64,000 bases of DNA from Staphylococcus lloydii (GCF_015775975.1 NZ_CP064056.1:930001-994000); one strand, 5' to 3'; positions 7,946 through 17,893 are shown, counted from the first letter of the stretch. Notes: a model not told the origin generated them from the letters alone. Program-made: numbers and translations.

Positions 7946-8730
7946 TATTTATATAACTCTTTTCTTCTATTATCAAAAACTGGAATTGCGGCGCGTTGTT
8001 GTTTCACTTTTTCTAAATCTAAAGTTAAGGTGATACATTTTTCAGTAGCGCCTACTTCTTCTAAAATTTCTCCGTTTGGATCTACTACCATTGAATGACC
8101 AGCATACTGTGTATTGCCATCGTCACCACAGGCATTACATCCTACAATATACATATCGTTCTCTATTGCTCTGGCTTGTATCAATGACTGCCAATGTTTT
8201 AATCTGGCTTCGGGCCATTGCGCAACATAAAAGGCGACTTCACAACCCTCTGCAGCTGGATAACGCAATAATTCAGGAAATCTTAAGTCATAGCAAATAA
8301 TTTGTGTAGCTTGTGTACCATTACTTAATTGATAAGGTTCAGGCACCGCTTCACCAGGTGCTAAATAAGCAGGTTCATTTAACATAGGTACAAGGTGTGT
8401 TTTATCATATACATTAACTAAACTACCGTCTTTAAGCACTGTAAATGCAGTATTATATACGTGCCCATTTCTTTTGTTAGAAACCGATCCGGCTACAATA
8501 TCGACATTGAATTGTACCGCTAAATTTTTTATGAATTGATAGCTACGAGTTAGATTATCATCAGCTAAAATGTCGAGTTGTGATAACGCGTAACCATTAT
8601 TCCACATTTCTGGCAAAACGACGACATCTGTATCTGGTTGCACATGTCTATTAAACCATGCTGTTATATTTTCTTCGTTATATGATACATCGGCAGGTTC
8701 TATTTTTAGTTGGAATACTTTAATGTTCAT
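7945..8730 (-). CDS. Carbon-nitrogen hydrolase (nitrilase superfamily)
   Basis: A 261-residue cytoplasmic amidase of the nitrilase superfamily. The catalytic Glu-Lys-Cys triad is visible: Glu41 in LPEMWNNGY, Lys110 in YDKTHLVPM and Cys146 in ICYDLRFPE. The sequence resembles omega-amidase/YafV-type enzymes, but the substrate cannot be read from sequence. AAAGGGTG precedes the ATG. Its stop codon sits at the foot of the RNAIII terminator, so the two transcripts converge. The same neighbour of RNAIII occurs in S. aureus. Confidence 0.85.
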   Translation of the reverse strand: MNIKVFQLKIEPADVSYNEENITAWFNRHVQPDTDVVVLPEMWNNGYALSQLDILADDNLTRSYQFIKNLAVQFNVDIVAGSVSNKRNGHVYNTAFTVLKDGSLVNVYDKTHLVPMLNEPAYLAPGEAVPEPYQLSNGTQATQIICYDLRFPELLRYPAAEGCEVAFYVAQWPEARLKHWQSLIQARAIENDMYIVGCNACGDDGNTQYAGHSMVVDPNGEILEEVGATEKCITLTLDLEKVKQQRAAIPVFDNRRKELYK

Positions 8731-8804
8731 GTTTTTACACCCTTTACTTAATTGTATACATATATTTAATTACCCTTTATACAAAAAGGCAACCTAAGTA
8801 AAAT

Positions 8805-8840
8805 AAAAAAGCTAAAACTCTAGTTAAGAGTTTTAGCTTT
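8805..8840 (-). terminator. Terminator after the nitroreductase gene
   Basis: An 11-bp perfect stem (8811-8821 with 8827-8837) with an A-run at 8805-8810 that becomes a T-run on the minus strand. Confidence 0.8.
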
Positions 8841-8859
8841 AGTTACTGCATTTTAAAAT

Positions 8860-9489
8860 TTATTTACGTACTAAGAAACGTGCATCAACATCATTAAATG
8901 ATTTTTCGCCAGCTTCTTGTCTGATGTTACCAAAAGGCATTTGAGCCATTAAGTTCCAGTTTTTAGGTATATCAAATGCATCAGCTACTGCTGTGTCAAC
9001 TAATGGATTGTAGTGTTGTAATGAAGCACCGATACCTTCAGTACTTAATGCTGTCCATACTGCAAATTGATGCATGGCATTTGTTTGTGTAGACCAAATT
9101 GAGAAGTTTTCTGCATAATTTGGCATTTGATTTTGTAATCCTTCAATAACTTCTTCATCTTCATAAAATAAAATCGTACCGTAAGAGTGTTTAAAGTTAT
9201 CAATTTTATCAGCAGTGGGTTGGAAGTCTCTATCTGGACCCATTTTGTTTTTAATTGTTTCTTTAGCAATTTCCCAGAATTTATCGTTGTTATCATTTAG
9301 TAATAATACGATACGTGTAGACTGTGAGTTGAAAGAAGAAGGTACATGTTTAATAGTATGTTCGATAATTTCTTCTAATTGTTTATCTGAAATTGAAATC
9401 TCTTGTTCTAAATTATAAATCGTACGTCTGTTTTCTACTGCATTTTGGAATGAAGATAAATTACTTTTATTACTTTTAAAAATTCCCAT
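8860..9489 (-). CDS. Nitroreductase family protein (Frm2/Hbn1-like)
   Basis: A 209-residue FMN-dependent nitroreductase. The N-terminal VENRRTIY motif binds the flavin phosphate and the C-terminal MPFGNIRQEAGEKSF motif fits the YdgI/Frm2 subgroup, which uses only NAD(P)H and often lacks a known natural substrate. The gene stands alone, with terminators on both sides. AAGGAGC precedes the ATG. It keeps the position it has in S. aureus, between the hydrolase and sdrH. Confidence 0.85.
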   Translation of the reverse strand: MGIFKSNKSNLSSFQNAVENRRTIYNLEQEISISDKQLEEIIEHTIKHVPSSFNSQSTRIVLLLNDNNDKFWEIAKETIKNKMGPDRDFQPTADKIDNFKHSYGTILFYEDEEVIEGLQNQMPNYAENFSIWSTQTNAMHQFAVWTALSTEGIGASLQHYNPLVDTAVADAFDIPKNWNLMAQMPFGNIRQEAGEKSFNDVDARFLVRK

Positions 9490-9682
9490 TGTTTTTAGCT
9501 CCTTAGTTTATATTTACTATATATACTTAGTATAATAAATATATCAGAGAAAGTAAATAATGTTTTACATTAATTCCTAATTATATTAATATTACTTTGC
9601 AATTTCTGAATAAAGATGAAAATTAACGTTATTTCTAATATACTAATAATAAATAAACTAAAAAGGTAGGTGAGTGATTAAG

Positions 9683-11302
9683 TTGAAATATAATAAGCGT
9701 AAAAAATTAATGACTTCAAGTGTTGCATTATGCTTAAGTGTATCAATGTTCACTTCACCTATACACGGTGCAACAGAGTCATTATCAACTAACACTAATG
9801 AAAGTAACGAGACGACAGATAGTGAAGCTAACAATGAAGAAGTATCTACATTTTCAACAGATAATGAATCACAACAAGCAGATAATAATAACGAAAATGA
9901 AGATGCTAATAATTCGACTAACAATAACAAAGAAAATAATAGTAAAACACAAGACGATATAAATAATAATACGACAGAAAATAATACGGATAATAATTCA
10001 TCTGACAGTTCGCAAGATGATACTACTAACAATCAAGATAATAAAGAAGATAATTCAGATGACAACGACAATACATCAGAAGATAAGAAACAAGACGATG
10101 CTCAAAATAATAAAGACCCAAAAGATTTTCCGGCAAAAGATGAAGATCATACCGATGATAGTGGCACTACAAAAGGTGGTGGCTCTGGGGGCGGTTCTGG
10201 TAACGGCGCGCCGACGAATAATAACTCTGAAGGTAATGGTACAGGAAACGGAAGTAATACCAATAATACAGGTGGTAATACAAATGGCACTAATGGGAGC
10301 TATTATCCTAACCCTGGCAATAATACAGGAAATTATTCTGCGCCAAATCAATATGGCGGTTCTGGAGGTGGCGGCCCTCAAAACCAACAACCAAACAATA
10401 ATGGTGGCATGAATAGTAACCAAACTAACAATAATTCAAATAATAACCAATCCTATTATCATTATAGTTGGCAAACAGGTTCAGGATATAATGCCAACAA
10501 TACTAAACCAAATAATAATCAATATTATAATGGTGCCAATAATAATCACACTTATCGTAATGATAATAAAAATAACTCTTACAATGTGGATAATAACAGA
10601 CCACAAGTGAATAGAAATCAAAATAATAATCAGCACTATTATTATTGGAATAATAATAACAATAATCAAACTCCTAAAAATAACAATAGCGTTAATAACC
10701 AAAACAACTTTGCTAACAAAACGGATAATTATAATAATGAAGCGCAAACTAACAATCAACATAATGATGATAACGTTATGAATAAGTTCCAAAAAGTAGC
10801 GCCGGGTTCGTTTAAATATAATCCATATGTTGTCAGCCAAGTGAAAAGTTTAGACAAAGATAAGCAACGCGTTTCTGAAAATCAAATTGATCAAGTGGTA
10901 TCTAAAAAATCTTTTGATGATAATTCATATTTAAATGCGTTACAACGAGGAACTAATTATTTTAAATTCCAATATTTTAATCCAATTAAATTTGACACAT
11001 ATTACAAAAATTTAGACAAACAAGTCTTGGCTTTAATCACGGGTGAGATAGGTTCTATGCCTGATTTAAAATCACCAAAAGAAAATAAATCTCAAGGCTC
11101 ATATGAGTATGAAAAAAGTGATGAGAACGAATTAACTACGACTAAAAAAGAGAGTGCAGCACAAGACAATAATTTGAAATTTGAACGTGCTTTATTTGCT
11201 TTAATAGCTACTATGGTTATTATTTTTGTTGGCACTATTATTGCATATTTCGTCAAAGTAACTAGAGATAGATATTTTAATAGAAAGAAACCTCTTAAAT
11301 AA
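9683..11302 (+). CDS. sdrH: SdrH-like secreted/membrane protein, Asn/Asp/Gly-rich
   Basis: A 539-residue protein with a basic signal sequence (residues 1-29, cleavage near IHGA-TES), a long low-complexity region (about 35-360), a conserved folded part and one C-terminal membrane helix (about 505-527) followed by basic residues. No LPXTG sorting signal is present. The segment FQYFNPIKFDTYYKNLDKQ and the following LALITGEIGSMPDL match S. aureus SdrH closely. Unlike SdrH the repeat region has no Pro-Asp or Ser-Asp repeats: it is rich in Asn, Asp, Gly and Tyr, largely from AAT/AAC runs. The TTG at 9683 is chosen with AGGTGAG 8 bases upstream; GTG at 9674 overlaps that site. Convergent with mroQ. 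Confidence 0.82.
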   Translation: MKYNKRKKLMTSSVALCLSVSMFTSPIHGATESLSTNTNESNETTDSEANNEEVSTFSTDNESQQADNNNENEDANNSTNNNKENNSKTQDDINNNTTENNTDNNSSDSSQDDTTNNQDNKEDNSDDNDNTSEDKKQDDAQNNKDPKDFPAKDEDHTDDSGTTKGGGSGGGSGNGAPTNNNSEGNGTGNGSNTNNTGGNTNGTNGSYYPNPGNNTGNYSAPNQYGGSGGGGPQNQQPNNNGGMNSNQTNNNSNNNQSYYHYSWQTGSGYNANNTKPNNNQYYNGANNNHTYRNDNKNNSYNVDNNRPQVNRNQNNNQHYYYWNNNNNNQTPKNNNSVNNQNNFANKTDNYNNEAQTNNQHNDDNVMNKFQKVAPGSFKYNPYVVSQVKSLDKDKQRVSENQIDQVVSKKSFDDNSYLNALQRGTNYFKFQYFNPIKFDTYYKNLDKQVLALITGEIGSMPDLKSPKENKSQGSYEYEKSDENELTTTKKESAAQDNNLKFERALFALIATMVIIFVGTIIAYFVKVTRDRYFNRKKPLK

Positions 11303-11334
11303 TCCAAATAGCGGATTATTTAAGAGGTTTTTTT
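11291..11334. terminator. Terminator between sdrH and mroQ
   Basis: A 15-bp perfect stem (11291-11305 with 11313-11327) followed by seven T. The left arm includes the sdrH stop codon, and the mroQ stop lies in the T-run. Confidence 0.9.
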
Positions 11335-12076
11335 AATTAATAAAATGAACAATAAATGAAGTTGCATCTTGCATTTCTTTAATTTTTTCAGGTCCGACCA
11401 ATACTTGAATAATTACTACTAGACCATTTTGAAATACGTGAATGAGTATAGGGACCCAAATACGCTTAGTGTAAGCATAAAATCCAGCAAAAATTAAGCC
11501 CATCCCAAAATAAATAATAAAGAAAGAAGGGTCACTATGTGCTAAAGCAAATAGTGTTGCACTAACTACGCCAGCAATAATAAATTTTAAAGTTTTATTG
11601 CCTTTGATGATATTGTACAATTCGCCAAAGATAACTTTACGGAAGACATATTCTTCGAGAATAGGGCCGACTACAGAAATTAAGATGATAAATAGTGGCA
11701 CTTTCCTAGCGATTTCCATAATTCTTTCAGTATTGGGGCTTTGTTTTGGTGCACCCAAAACGTATATATTAATAGCACCAGCAATGACTTGGTAAATCAT
11801 AACTATGAAAAAACCAACAATTGCCCATAGGACAATATATCTTTTACGCTCTTTGGTTTGTAACTCTAATTTAGTTGGATTAGCTATTGTATTATGTAAA
11901 AATGTAATTATAATAGCTGCAAGAATAAATAAGATAACTTGGCTAAAAATTATTGCATACGCCTGTGATTTGTTACTAAAACTATTGAAAACACCTGCAG
12001 CTTTTAAAATAATAGGACCAACTTGTGCAAGTCCATAAAGAACTAAGGTGAATATGGATACCCATAAACGTGACAT
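11333..12076 (-). CDS. mroQ: MroQ, CPBP-family membrane metalloprotease
   Basis: A 247-residue polytopic protein of the CPBP (Abi) intramembrane protease family. Conserved elements are Glu141-Glu142 and Arg146 in EEYVFRK, His180 in FALAHSDPS and His213 in ILIHVFQNG; Glu141/142 and His180 have the same numbers as the active site reported for S. aureus MroQ. In S. aureus MroQ acts in the agr pathway by releasing mature AIP from the AgrD leader. The location 4 kb from agr beside sdrH is conserved. It reads toward sdrH and has GGAGGTTC before the ATG. Confidence 0.9.
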   Translation of the reverse strand: MSRLWVSIFTLVLYGLAQVGPIILKAAGVFNSFSNKSQAYAIIFSQVILFILAAIIITFLHNTIANPTKLELQTKERKRYIVLWAIVGFFIVMIYQVIAGAINIYVLGAPKQSPNTERIMEIARKVPLFIILISVVGPILEEYVFRKVIFGELYNIIKGNKTLKFIIAGVVSATLFALAHSDPSFFIIYFGMGLIFAGFYAYTKRIWVPILIHVFQNGLVVIIQVLVGPEKIKEMQDATSFIVHFIN

Positions 12077-12169
12077 TGTGAACCTCCAAAAATATTAATA
12101 TAATCCATTTTAGCTTAAATAGCTAAGCTATACAAAATAAATCATAATGAAATACTTTTCGCTTGAAAT

Positions 12170-12186
12170 ATTGACCAATTTTGATT
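12170..12186 (+). promoter_or_regulatory. CtsR-like heptad repeat upstream of groES
   Basis: ATTGACC, three bases, TTTGATT: an imperfect version of the CtsR operator (TTTGACC, 3 bases, TTTGACC; 11 of 14 positions agree). S. aureus groESL is known to be under both CtsR and HrcA, which makes a real site plausible. Confidence 0.5.
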
Positions 12187-12201
12187 ATTATAAAAATTGT
12201 A

Positions 12202-12228
12202 TTAGCACTCTAGATAGATAAGTGCTAA
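12202..12228 (+). promoter_or_regulatory. CIRCE operator for HrcA
   Basis: TTAGCACTC, nine bases, AAGTGCTAA: the CIRCE inverted repeat with one mismatch in 18. It lies 30 bases before the groES start and is the HrcA binding site controlling groES-groEL. Confidence 0.93.
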
Positions 12229-12257
12229 ATGTTATGAAACATAAGGAGGAACAATTA

Positions 12258-12542
12258 ATGTTAAAACCATTAGGTAACCGAGTAATTATTGAAAAAGTGG
12301 AACAAGAACAAACAACAAAAAGTGGTATTGTCTTAACAGATAGCGCTAAAGAAAAATCAAATGAAGGAAAAATAATTGCAGTTGGTGCAGGCCGTTTACT
12401 AGAAAATGGTACACGAGTTGCTCCTGAAGTAAAAGAAGGCGATAACGTTGTATTCCAACAATATGCGGGTACAGAAGTTAAACGCGGTGATGATACTTAT
12501 TTAATTTTAAATGAAGATGACATTTTAGCTGTTATTGAATAA
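12258..12542 (+). CDS. groES: Co-chaperonin GroES
   Basis: A 94-residue GroES with the standard start [13 protein letters not shown], mobile-loop region [10 protein letters not shown] (about 18-27) and C-terminal EDDILAVIE. Seven subunits cap the GroEL ring during ATP-driven protein folding in the cytoplasm. The ATG at 12258 follows AAGGAGGA; an earlier ATG at 12222 would lie within the CIRCE operator and is rejected. It is first gene of the groESL operon. Confidence 0.98.
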   Translation: MLKPLGNRVIIEKVEQEQTTKSGIVLTDSAKEKSNEGKIIAVGAGRLLENGTRVAPEVKEGDNVVFQQYAGTEVKRGDDTYLILNEDDILAVIE

Positions 12543-12592
12543 TAGAAAATTTGAAGCATAAATATAAGAATGACAACACGGAGGTTTAATAA

Positions 12593-14218
<1,626 letters not shown>

Positions 14219-14292
14219 AATAACTTACGAACAATGATATAACAGCATTTCATATTGTTATAAGGTTATAAAATTTTAAAGCAATTCTTTTG

Positions 14293-14348
14293 AGACGTTT
14301 TCCATAAGTTGACTGAACTTTTGGGAAGCGTCTTTTTTATATGGATCC
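14293..14348 (+). terminator. groESL terminator
   Basis: An 11-bp stem with G-U pairs (14293-14303 with 14333-14343) and a run of six T. The remaining bases to 14533 hold no gene that I can support, only the promoter region of the next gene. Confidence 0.75.
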
Positions 14349-14533
14349 GGGATTTTAAAGTAGATGTTCAGATTGGCTGTTATATTTCGTTCTTGTATTT
14401 CTCTAAATCAATGCATAAACGTTAGAGTTTAACTATAGTTTACGAATCTTGAAGTGTGAGTATTAGTATTTTGAATAAATTGTAATTAATGATAGTGTGA
14501 ATAATTAATTACAATTAGTGGAGGAGCATATAA

Positions 14534-15004
14534 ATGATTAGAGAACAATACCAAGCGTCATATAATTTATTGAAACAACATTTAAAAGATATTGATGAAA
14601 AGAAAGCTACATTTCAACCCGATACTTCTAATAACAATATTAAGTGGCAATTAGGTCATATAATATTACTGAATGACTTTTTAATATTTGAAACAATTAA
14701 TGGAGAAAAGGCGTTAGCGCAACCTGCTGCAAAATATTTCCTATGGGGGACTTCTCCAAACGACTTTGATGGGGGCGAACCATCTTTTGATGAATTAAAA
14801 TTATTATTAGATAATCAATTCGATAAAATATTCAATGCTTTAGAAGAACAATTAACAAAGACTAGAGAAGAACCAATTGAACTTAAAAATATAGACGTTT
14901 ATATGGAGGATTTTAACCAGTCTATTCACTTTGCAATTTTGCATATTAATCGACACTTTGGCCAAATTGTCTTATTAAAATCTATGATTGATAATTTAGA
15001 TTAA
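14534..15004 (+). CDS. DinB-superfamily protein (first of two)
   Basis: A 156-residue four-helix-bundle protein of the DinB/YfiT-like superfamily. The putative metal triad is His42 (WQLGHI), His137 and His141 (HINRHFGQ), the usual first helix plus HxxxH in the last helix. Relatives include BstA-type stress proteins and thiol-transferases such as bacillithiol transferases; staphylococci use bacillithiol, but no specific reaction can be assigned. GGAGGAGC precedes the ATG. A second DinB-fold gene lies 0.7 kb downstream on the same strand. Confidence 0.75.
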   Translation: MIREQYQASYNLLKQHLKDIDEKKATFQPDTSNNNIKWQLGHIILLNDFLIFETINGEKALAQPAAKYFLWGTSPNDFDGGEPSFDELKLLLDNQFDKIFNALEEQLTKTREEPIELKNIDVYMEDFNQSIHFAILHINRHFGQIVLLKSMIDNLD

Positions 15005-15033
15005 AAATGAATCATATGCGATCATATTAAAAT

Positions 15034-15079
15034 AAAAAGACGCCCTTAAAGTAATCATTACTTTAGAGCGCGTCTTTTT
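15034..15079. terminator. Bidirectional terminator after the first DinB-fold gene
   Basis: A long stem of AAAAAGACGC paired with GCGTCTTTTT, extended by TTAAAGTA with TACTTTA across a small mismatch. A-run left and T-run right serve both the DinB-fold gene and the small minus-strand gene. Confidence 0.85.
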
Positions 15080-15192
15080 ATGCATTTCATGTTTAGTTTA
15101 AATTTTAATAGTTTTTATATTTCCGTTTTTGCTTTAACTTATTTACGACTTATATACAGAGGCATAACCTAATTAGAACTGCAAAGGTAGCT

Positions 15193-15363
15193 CTAAATGA
15201 TTTGTAGTAATAATATACCGACTACTATTAATAACAATAACGAGCCTATTAGCCAGTATAAATTATTTGAGTTGCGACCGTAGTAACTTAGAAAATATTT
15301 ATATGTGTTAAAAATTACTAATATAAAGCTTAATACCAATAATATTGATAATAGTAAAATCAT
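15193..15363 (-). CDS. Small two-helix membrane protein (56 aa)
   Basis: Not recognised. A 56-residue protein with two hydrophobic helices (about 1-19 and 35-55) joined by a polar, Tyr/Asn-containing loop (YKYFLSYYGRNSNNLY). The ribosome-binding site GGGGAGG lies 7 bases before the ATG, which strongly supports translation. It reads toward the bidirectional terminator at 15034-15079. It resembles the many uncharacterised small membrane proteins of staphylococci; function unknown. Confidence 0.72.
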   Translation of the reverse strand: MILLLSILLVLSFILVIFNTYKYFLSYYGRNSNNLYWLIGSLLLLIVVGILLLQII

Positions 15364-15730
15364 TACATTACCTCCCCAAATTTATATGTAGGGCAAACTC
15401 GAAAATGACTCATAGCATGTCGATAAGTTTAAGCTTATATATTTCGTTTTTATTGTACTATACTAAAACGAATTTCATAAACTAAATGGCAAAACTTTCT
15501 AGCAGCATAGAAGGGCGTACATATATTATTAATCGTCGTTTTTATCGATACTTTTCATTTATTTCAGATATTAACATAATAGGTTTTTGATTTAATTAAA
15601 ATTATGATTATTGAAATTTACAAAAATATAAACTCTATAAAAGGTAAAATAAAGTTATTTGATGTAGAATTGGATTAGTAAGTTAGTATTATTTAAAATT
15701 ACTAATTAAAGAAAGGACGATGACGAGGTT
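15364..15730. other. AT-rich intergenic region between divergent genes
   Basis: The region separates the small minus-strand membrane gene from the second DinB-fold gene. I see no further gene. It should hold two divergent promoters, but none has a clear -35/-10 pair. AAAGGAC lies about 16 bases before the downstream ATG, with a closer GAGG. Confidence 0.4.
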
Positions 15731-16198
15731 ATGACGAAAAAAACAGTTTTTGATGTAATCGATATGGGTGTGAATTATCTAGTATCTGTTTATGATAAAT
15801 GGGGAGTAGAAGAGGTTCTTGATAATCAAAATGAGGTATTTCCAAACACATTACATTGGCAATATGGTCATGTGTTAACTATTTTCGAATCAGCCTTATC
15901 ATTATGTGAACAAAATGAAGTAGATATTGCATTATATTCAAGTTTATTTGGCTATGGTTCTAGTCCTAAAGATTGGAACGATGCAGACGTGCCATCTATT
16001 GATGAAATCATTAACAATATTAAAACCTTACCTGACCGTGCTAGAAATTTAACTGACGTTCAATTAGAACAAGAATTGTCTGAGACAATTGCTGGTTGTA
16101 ATACATTAGACGAATTACTCACTTTAAATGCAATTCATATTCCATTGCATGCAGGTAAAATCGAAGAAATGACAAGAGTTTTAAAATCAGAAAGATAA
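15731..16198 (+). CDS. DinB-superfamily protein (second of two)
   Basis: A 155-residue DinB-fold protein with putative metal ligands His47 (WQYGHV), His135 and His139 (HIPLHAGKI). It shares layout and the motif LFGYGSSPKDWNDADVPS, which parallels LWGTSPNDFDGGEPS in the gene at 14534, so the two are distant paralogues. The specific reaction is unknown; bacillithiol-dependent transfer or metal-dependent stress functions are possible. A Trp/Asp-rich segment near 79-85 is typical of the group. Confidence 0.75.
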   Translation: MTKKTVFDVIDMGVNYLVSVYDKWGVEEVLDNQNEVFPNTLHWQYGHVLTIFESALSLCEQNEVDIALYSSLFGYGSSPKDWNDADVPSIDEIINNIKTLPDRARNLTDVQLEQELSETIAGCNTLDELLTLNAIHIPLHAGKIEEMTRVLKSER

Positions 16199-16238
16199 AA
16201 AACAAGCGCTTAATGGTCTATAGCCATTAAGCGCTTGT
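16196..16238 (-). terminator. Terminator of the aminotransferase gene
   Basis: A 15-bp perfect stem (16202-16216 with 16224-16238) with an A-run at 16197-16202 on its left side, i.e. a T-run on the minus strand. The plus-strand side lacks a T-run, so it serves mainly the minus-strand gene. Confidence 0.8.
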
Positions 16239-16248
16239 GCTATATTAT

Positions 16249-17541
16249 TTAAGCATTTTGTAAATCTTTTATTGCTTTATCAATAGCATCAAATACATGA
16301 GGGATATCGTCTTTTTCTACGCAACTAAACGCTATACGAATATCAGTATCGTTAAGTGCGATAATGCCAATAGAATATTGCTCGATAAGATGTACACGTA
16401 ATTGTTCTGGGTCAACACCATGAACTTTTAAAGCCATAAAATAACCAGAGTTAAAATCATATGGTTGCCAAGATGTTGCGTATTTTTCATCATAGACTAC
16501 TTCTTTAGTTACTTTGTAACGTGCTTCCAATACATCTATATTATGCTGAATTTCTTGATCAAATTTTTCGTTATTTTCTAAAACGTATTTGATAGCACTT
16601 TGGGATGGCATTGGACCACTCGATATATTACTTCTTATAAGTCCTTTTACTTTGGCTTCTAATACTGATTTTGAAATTTCATCATGTAATCCGAAAGTTA
16701 GGAAACCAACACGTAACCCCCAAGCGAAAAATTCTTTTGTAGCACCGTCTAAACGAATAGGTAATAAATTATCTAATTGTAAGTTTGTTAATGGTGTAAA
16801 TAATGATTGAGTAAATACATCTTCATAGAACAAACCATAATAAGCATCGTCAACGACAGCTATAACGTTAGTGCCTCTTTGTGCTAAGTTTTTAATCGCT
16901 TCTACGATAGTTTTAGCTTCGTCTTTAGTAGGCGTATAACCAGTTGGGTTATTAGGGTAGTTAAGAATTAAAATAACTTTTTCTTGATTGTAATTGTCTA
17001 ACGTTTCTACTAATGATTTTGTAGAATAATGACCTTCATCATCAAAGATTGAATAAGTCTGTATTTCAGCTGCATGTCTTGTCGAATAGACTAATTTATA
17101 ATTACCCCAGTTGTGTTTTGGTAAAAGGATAGTGTCTTGGCTATCAACGAATAAATCTCCAACAAGTGATAAACCATGCGTTAAAGCATTCGTTAATATA
17201 GGGCGGCTCATTGATGTTTGTGATAAATCAGGATTCTCTTTTAACATCTTTTGTTGCCATAAGTCACGTAATGGTTCTATACCTTGAGGTGGAGCATAAG
17301 GGAATATATCGTCAGGTTCTAAATGATTAAACACATCACTTAAAGTATCAGCATACATTTTACTATTTTTATAGGTAGCCATACCGATTGTAGCATTATA
17401 TTGTGTTGATTTAGCTTCAGCGGATTGTGATAAGATACCTTTTGGATAATACATTAATTTACCAAGATCAGATAACATATCCGCGATTTCTGGCTTTGCA
17501 TTAGATAATTGTTCATTTAAGTCTAAAGCTAAAGGATTCAT
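16249..17541 (-). CDS. PLP-dependent aminotransferase, class I/II
   Basis: A 430-residue fold-type I aminotransferase. PLP-site motifs are NYPNNPTGYTP near residue 195 (Asn contacting the cofactor), VVDDAYYGLF near 230 (Asp/Tyr) and LDGATKEFFAWGLRVGF near 267 (Schiff-base Lys, phosphate-binding Arg). The closest functional class is the aspartate/aromatic aminotransferases, but the N-terminal region (about 50 residues) and specificity are unusual and not assignable. GAGAGG lies before the ATG. It is transcribed alone. Confidence 0.8.
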   Translation of the reverse strand: MNPLALDLNEQLSNAKPEIADMLSDLGKLMYYPKGILSQSAEAKSTQYNATIGMATYKNSKMYADTLSDVFNHLEPDDIFPYAPPQGIEPLRDLWQQKMLKENPDLSQTSMSRPILTNALTHGLSLVGDLFVDSQDTILLPKHNWGNYKLVYSTRHAAEIQTYSIFDDEGHYSTKSLVETLDNYNQEKVILILNYPNNPTGYTPTKDEAKTIVEAIKNLAQRGTNVIAVVDDAYYGLFYEDVFTQSLFTPLTNLQLDNLLPIRLDGATKEFFAWGLRVGFLTFGLHDEISKSVLEAKVKGLIRSNISSGPMPSQSAIKYVLENNEKFDQEIQHNIDVLEARYKVTKEVVYDEKYATSWQPYDFNSGYFMALKVHGVDPEQLRVHLIEQYSIGIIALNDTDIRIAFSCVEKDDIPHVFDAIDKAIKDLQNA

Positions 17542-17685
17542 GTTGGACTCAACCTCTCTTTTACTATTTCATTCTCATTACTTATATTATCTTGAAATGA
17601 ATTAAAGTTAAAGTCTTCACACTATTTAATTCAAAAAAATAGAATTTATAGATAAAAATACGAACATACGTTCTGTTTTTTATGT

Positions 17686-17691
17686 TAGAAT
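17686..17691 (+). promoter_or_regulatory. Extended -10 promoter of the Fst-like toxin
   Basis: TGTTAGAAT (17683-17691) is an extended -10 element. No good -35 is seen. The start point would be near 17698, giving a leader of about 45 bases. Confidence 0.4.
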
Positions 17692-17734
17692 ATGGATAGG
17701 CCATCGAAATCCTGCATGTCAAATTTTGTAGGAG

Positions 17735-17744
17735 GTGTAGTATA
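17735..17744 (+). repeat. Direct repeat, copy at the toxin start codon
   Basis: GTGTAGTATA spans the end of the Shine-Dalgarno region and the first base of the toxin ATG. An identical copy lies at 17889-17898, just beyond the terminator. A leftward RNA containing the second copy would be complementary to the toxin translation start. Confidence 0.7.
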
Positions 17745-17839
17745 TGACGTGGTGGCAAGATGCAATGGCAACTTTATTATCAGGGAGTGTGCTAGTTGTT
17801 TTTCGAGTTTGGTTAGAAAACAAATGGAAAGATAAGTAG
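17744..17839 (+). CDS. Fst/Ldr-like type I toxin peptide (31 aa)
   Basis: A 31-residue peptide: MTWWQDAMATLLSGSVLVVF followed by RVWLENKWKDK. It has one hydrophobic helix with a central glycine, then WL and a charged tail, the pattern of Fst-family toxins such as Fst, PepA1 and SprA peptides. GGAGG lies 9 bases before the ATG. It is followed directly by a 14-bp terminator and, beyond it, by a second copy of its start-region sequence, the layout of the Enterococcus par locus. Such peptides act at the membrane and are held off by an antisense RNA. The family assignment is by pattern and is likely but unproven. Confidence 0.72.
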   Translation: MTWWQDAMATLLSGSVLVVFRVWLENKWKDK

Positions 17840-17850
17840 TGGCCTTGCAC

Positions 17851-17893
17851 AAAAAACCCCAAGTCTGGCGCAATCAGACTTGGGGTTTGTGTA
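17851..17893. terminator. Shared terminator of the Fst-like toxin locus
   Basis: A 14-bp perfect stem (17854-17867 with 17875-17888), loop GCGCAAT. Six A at 17851-17856 give a strong T-run on the minus strand; the plus side has TTTGTGT. It therefore works best leftward but is positioned to end the toxin RNA as well. Confidence 0.88.

Noticed and set aside
9658..10032. 124-codon minus-strand frame rich in Ser/Leu/Val antisense to sdrH
   Set aside because: It is the mirror of the Asn/Asp/Ser repeat coding of sdrH; no start signal and biased composition.
10150..10800. AAT-rich tandem stretch considered as CRISPR or satellite repeat
   Set aside because: No constant repeat unit or spacer structure; it encodes a low-complexity protein segment.
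10481..10840. Ile-rich 119-codon frame antisense to sdrH
   Set aside because: Poly-Ile comes from reverse reading of AAT repeats; not a membrane protein gene.
12222..12257. Upstream ATG extension of groES
   Set aside because: It lies in the CIRCE element and lacks an RBS; ATG 12258 gives the exact family length.
17685..17873. 62-codon minus-strand frame over the Fst-like locus
   Set aside because: It spans the terminator stem and is antisense to the toxin ORF; no RBS. The minus strand here is better explained by a short antisense RNA.
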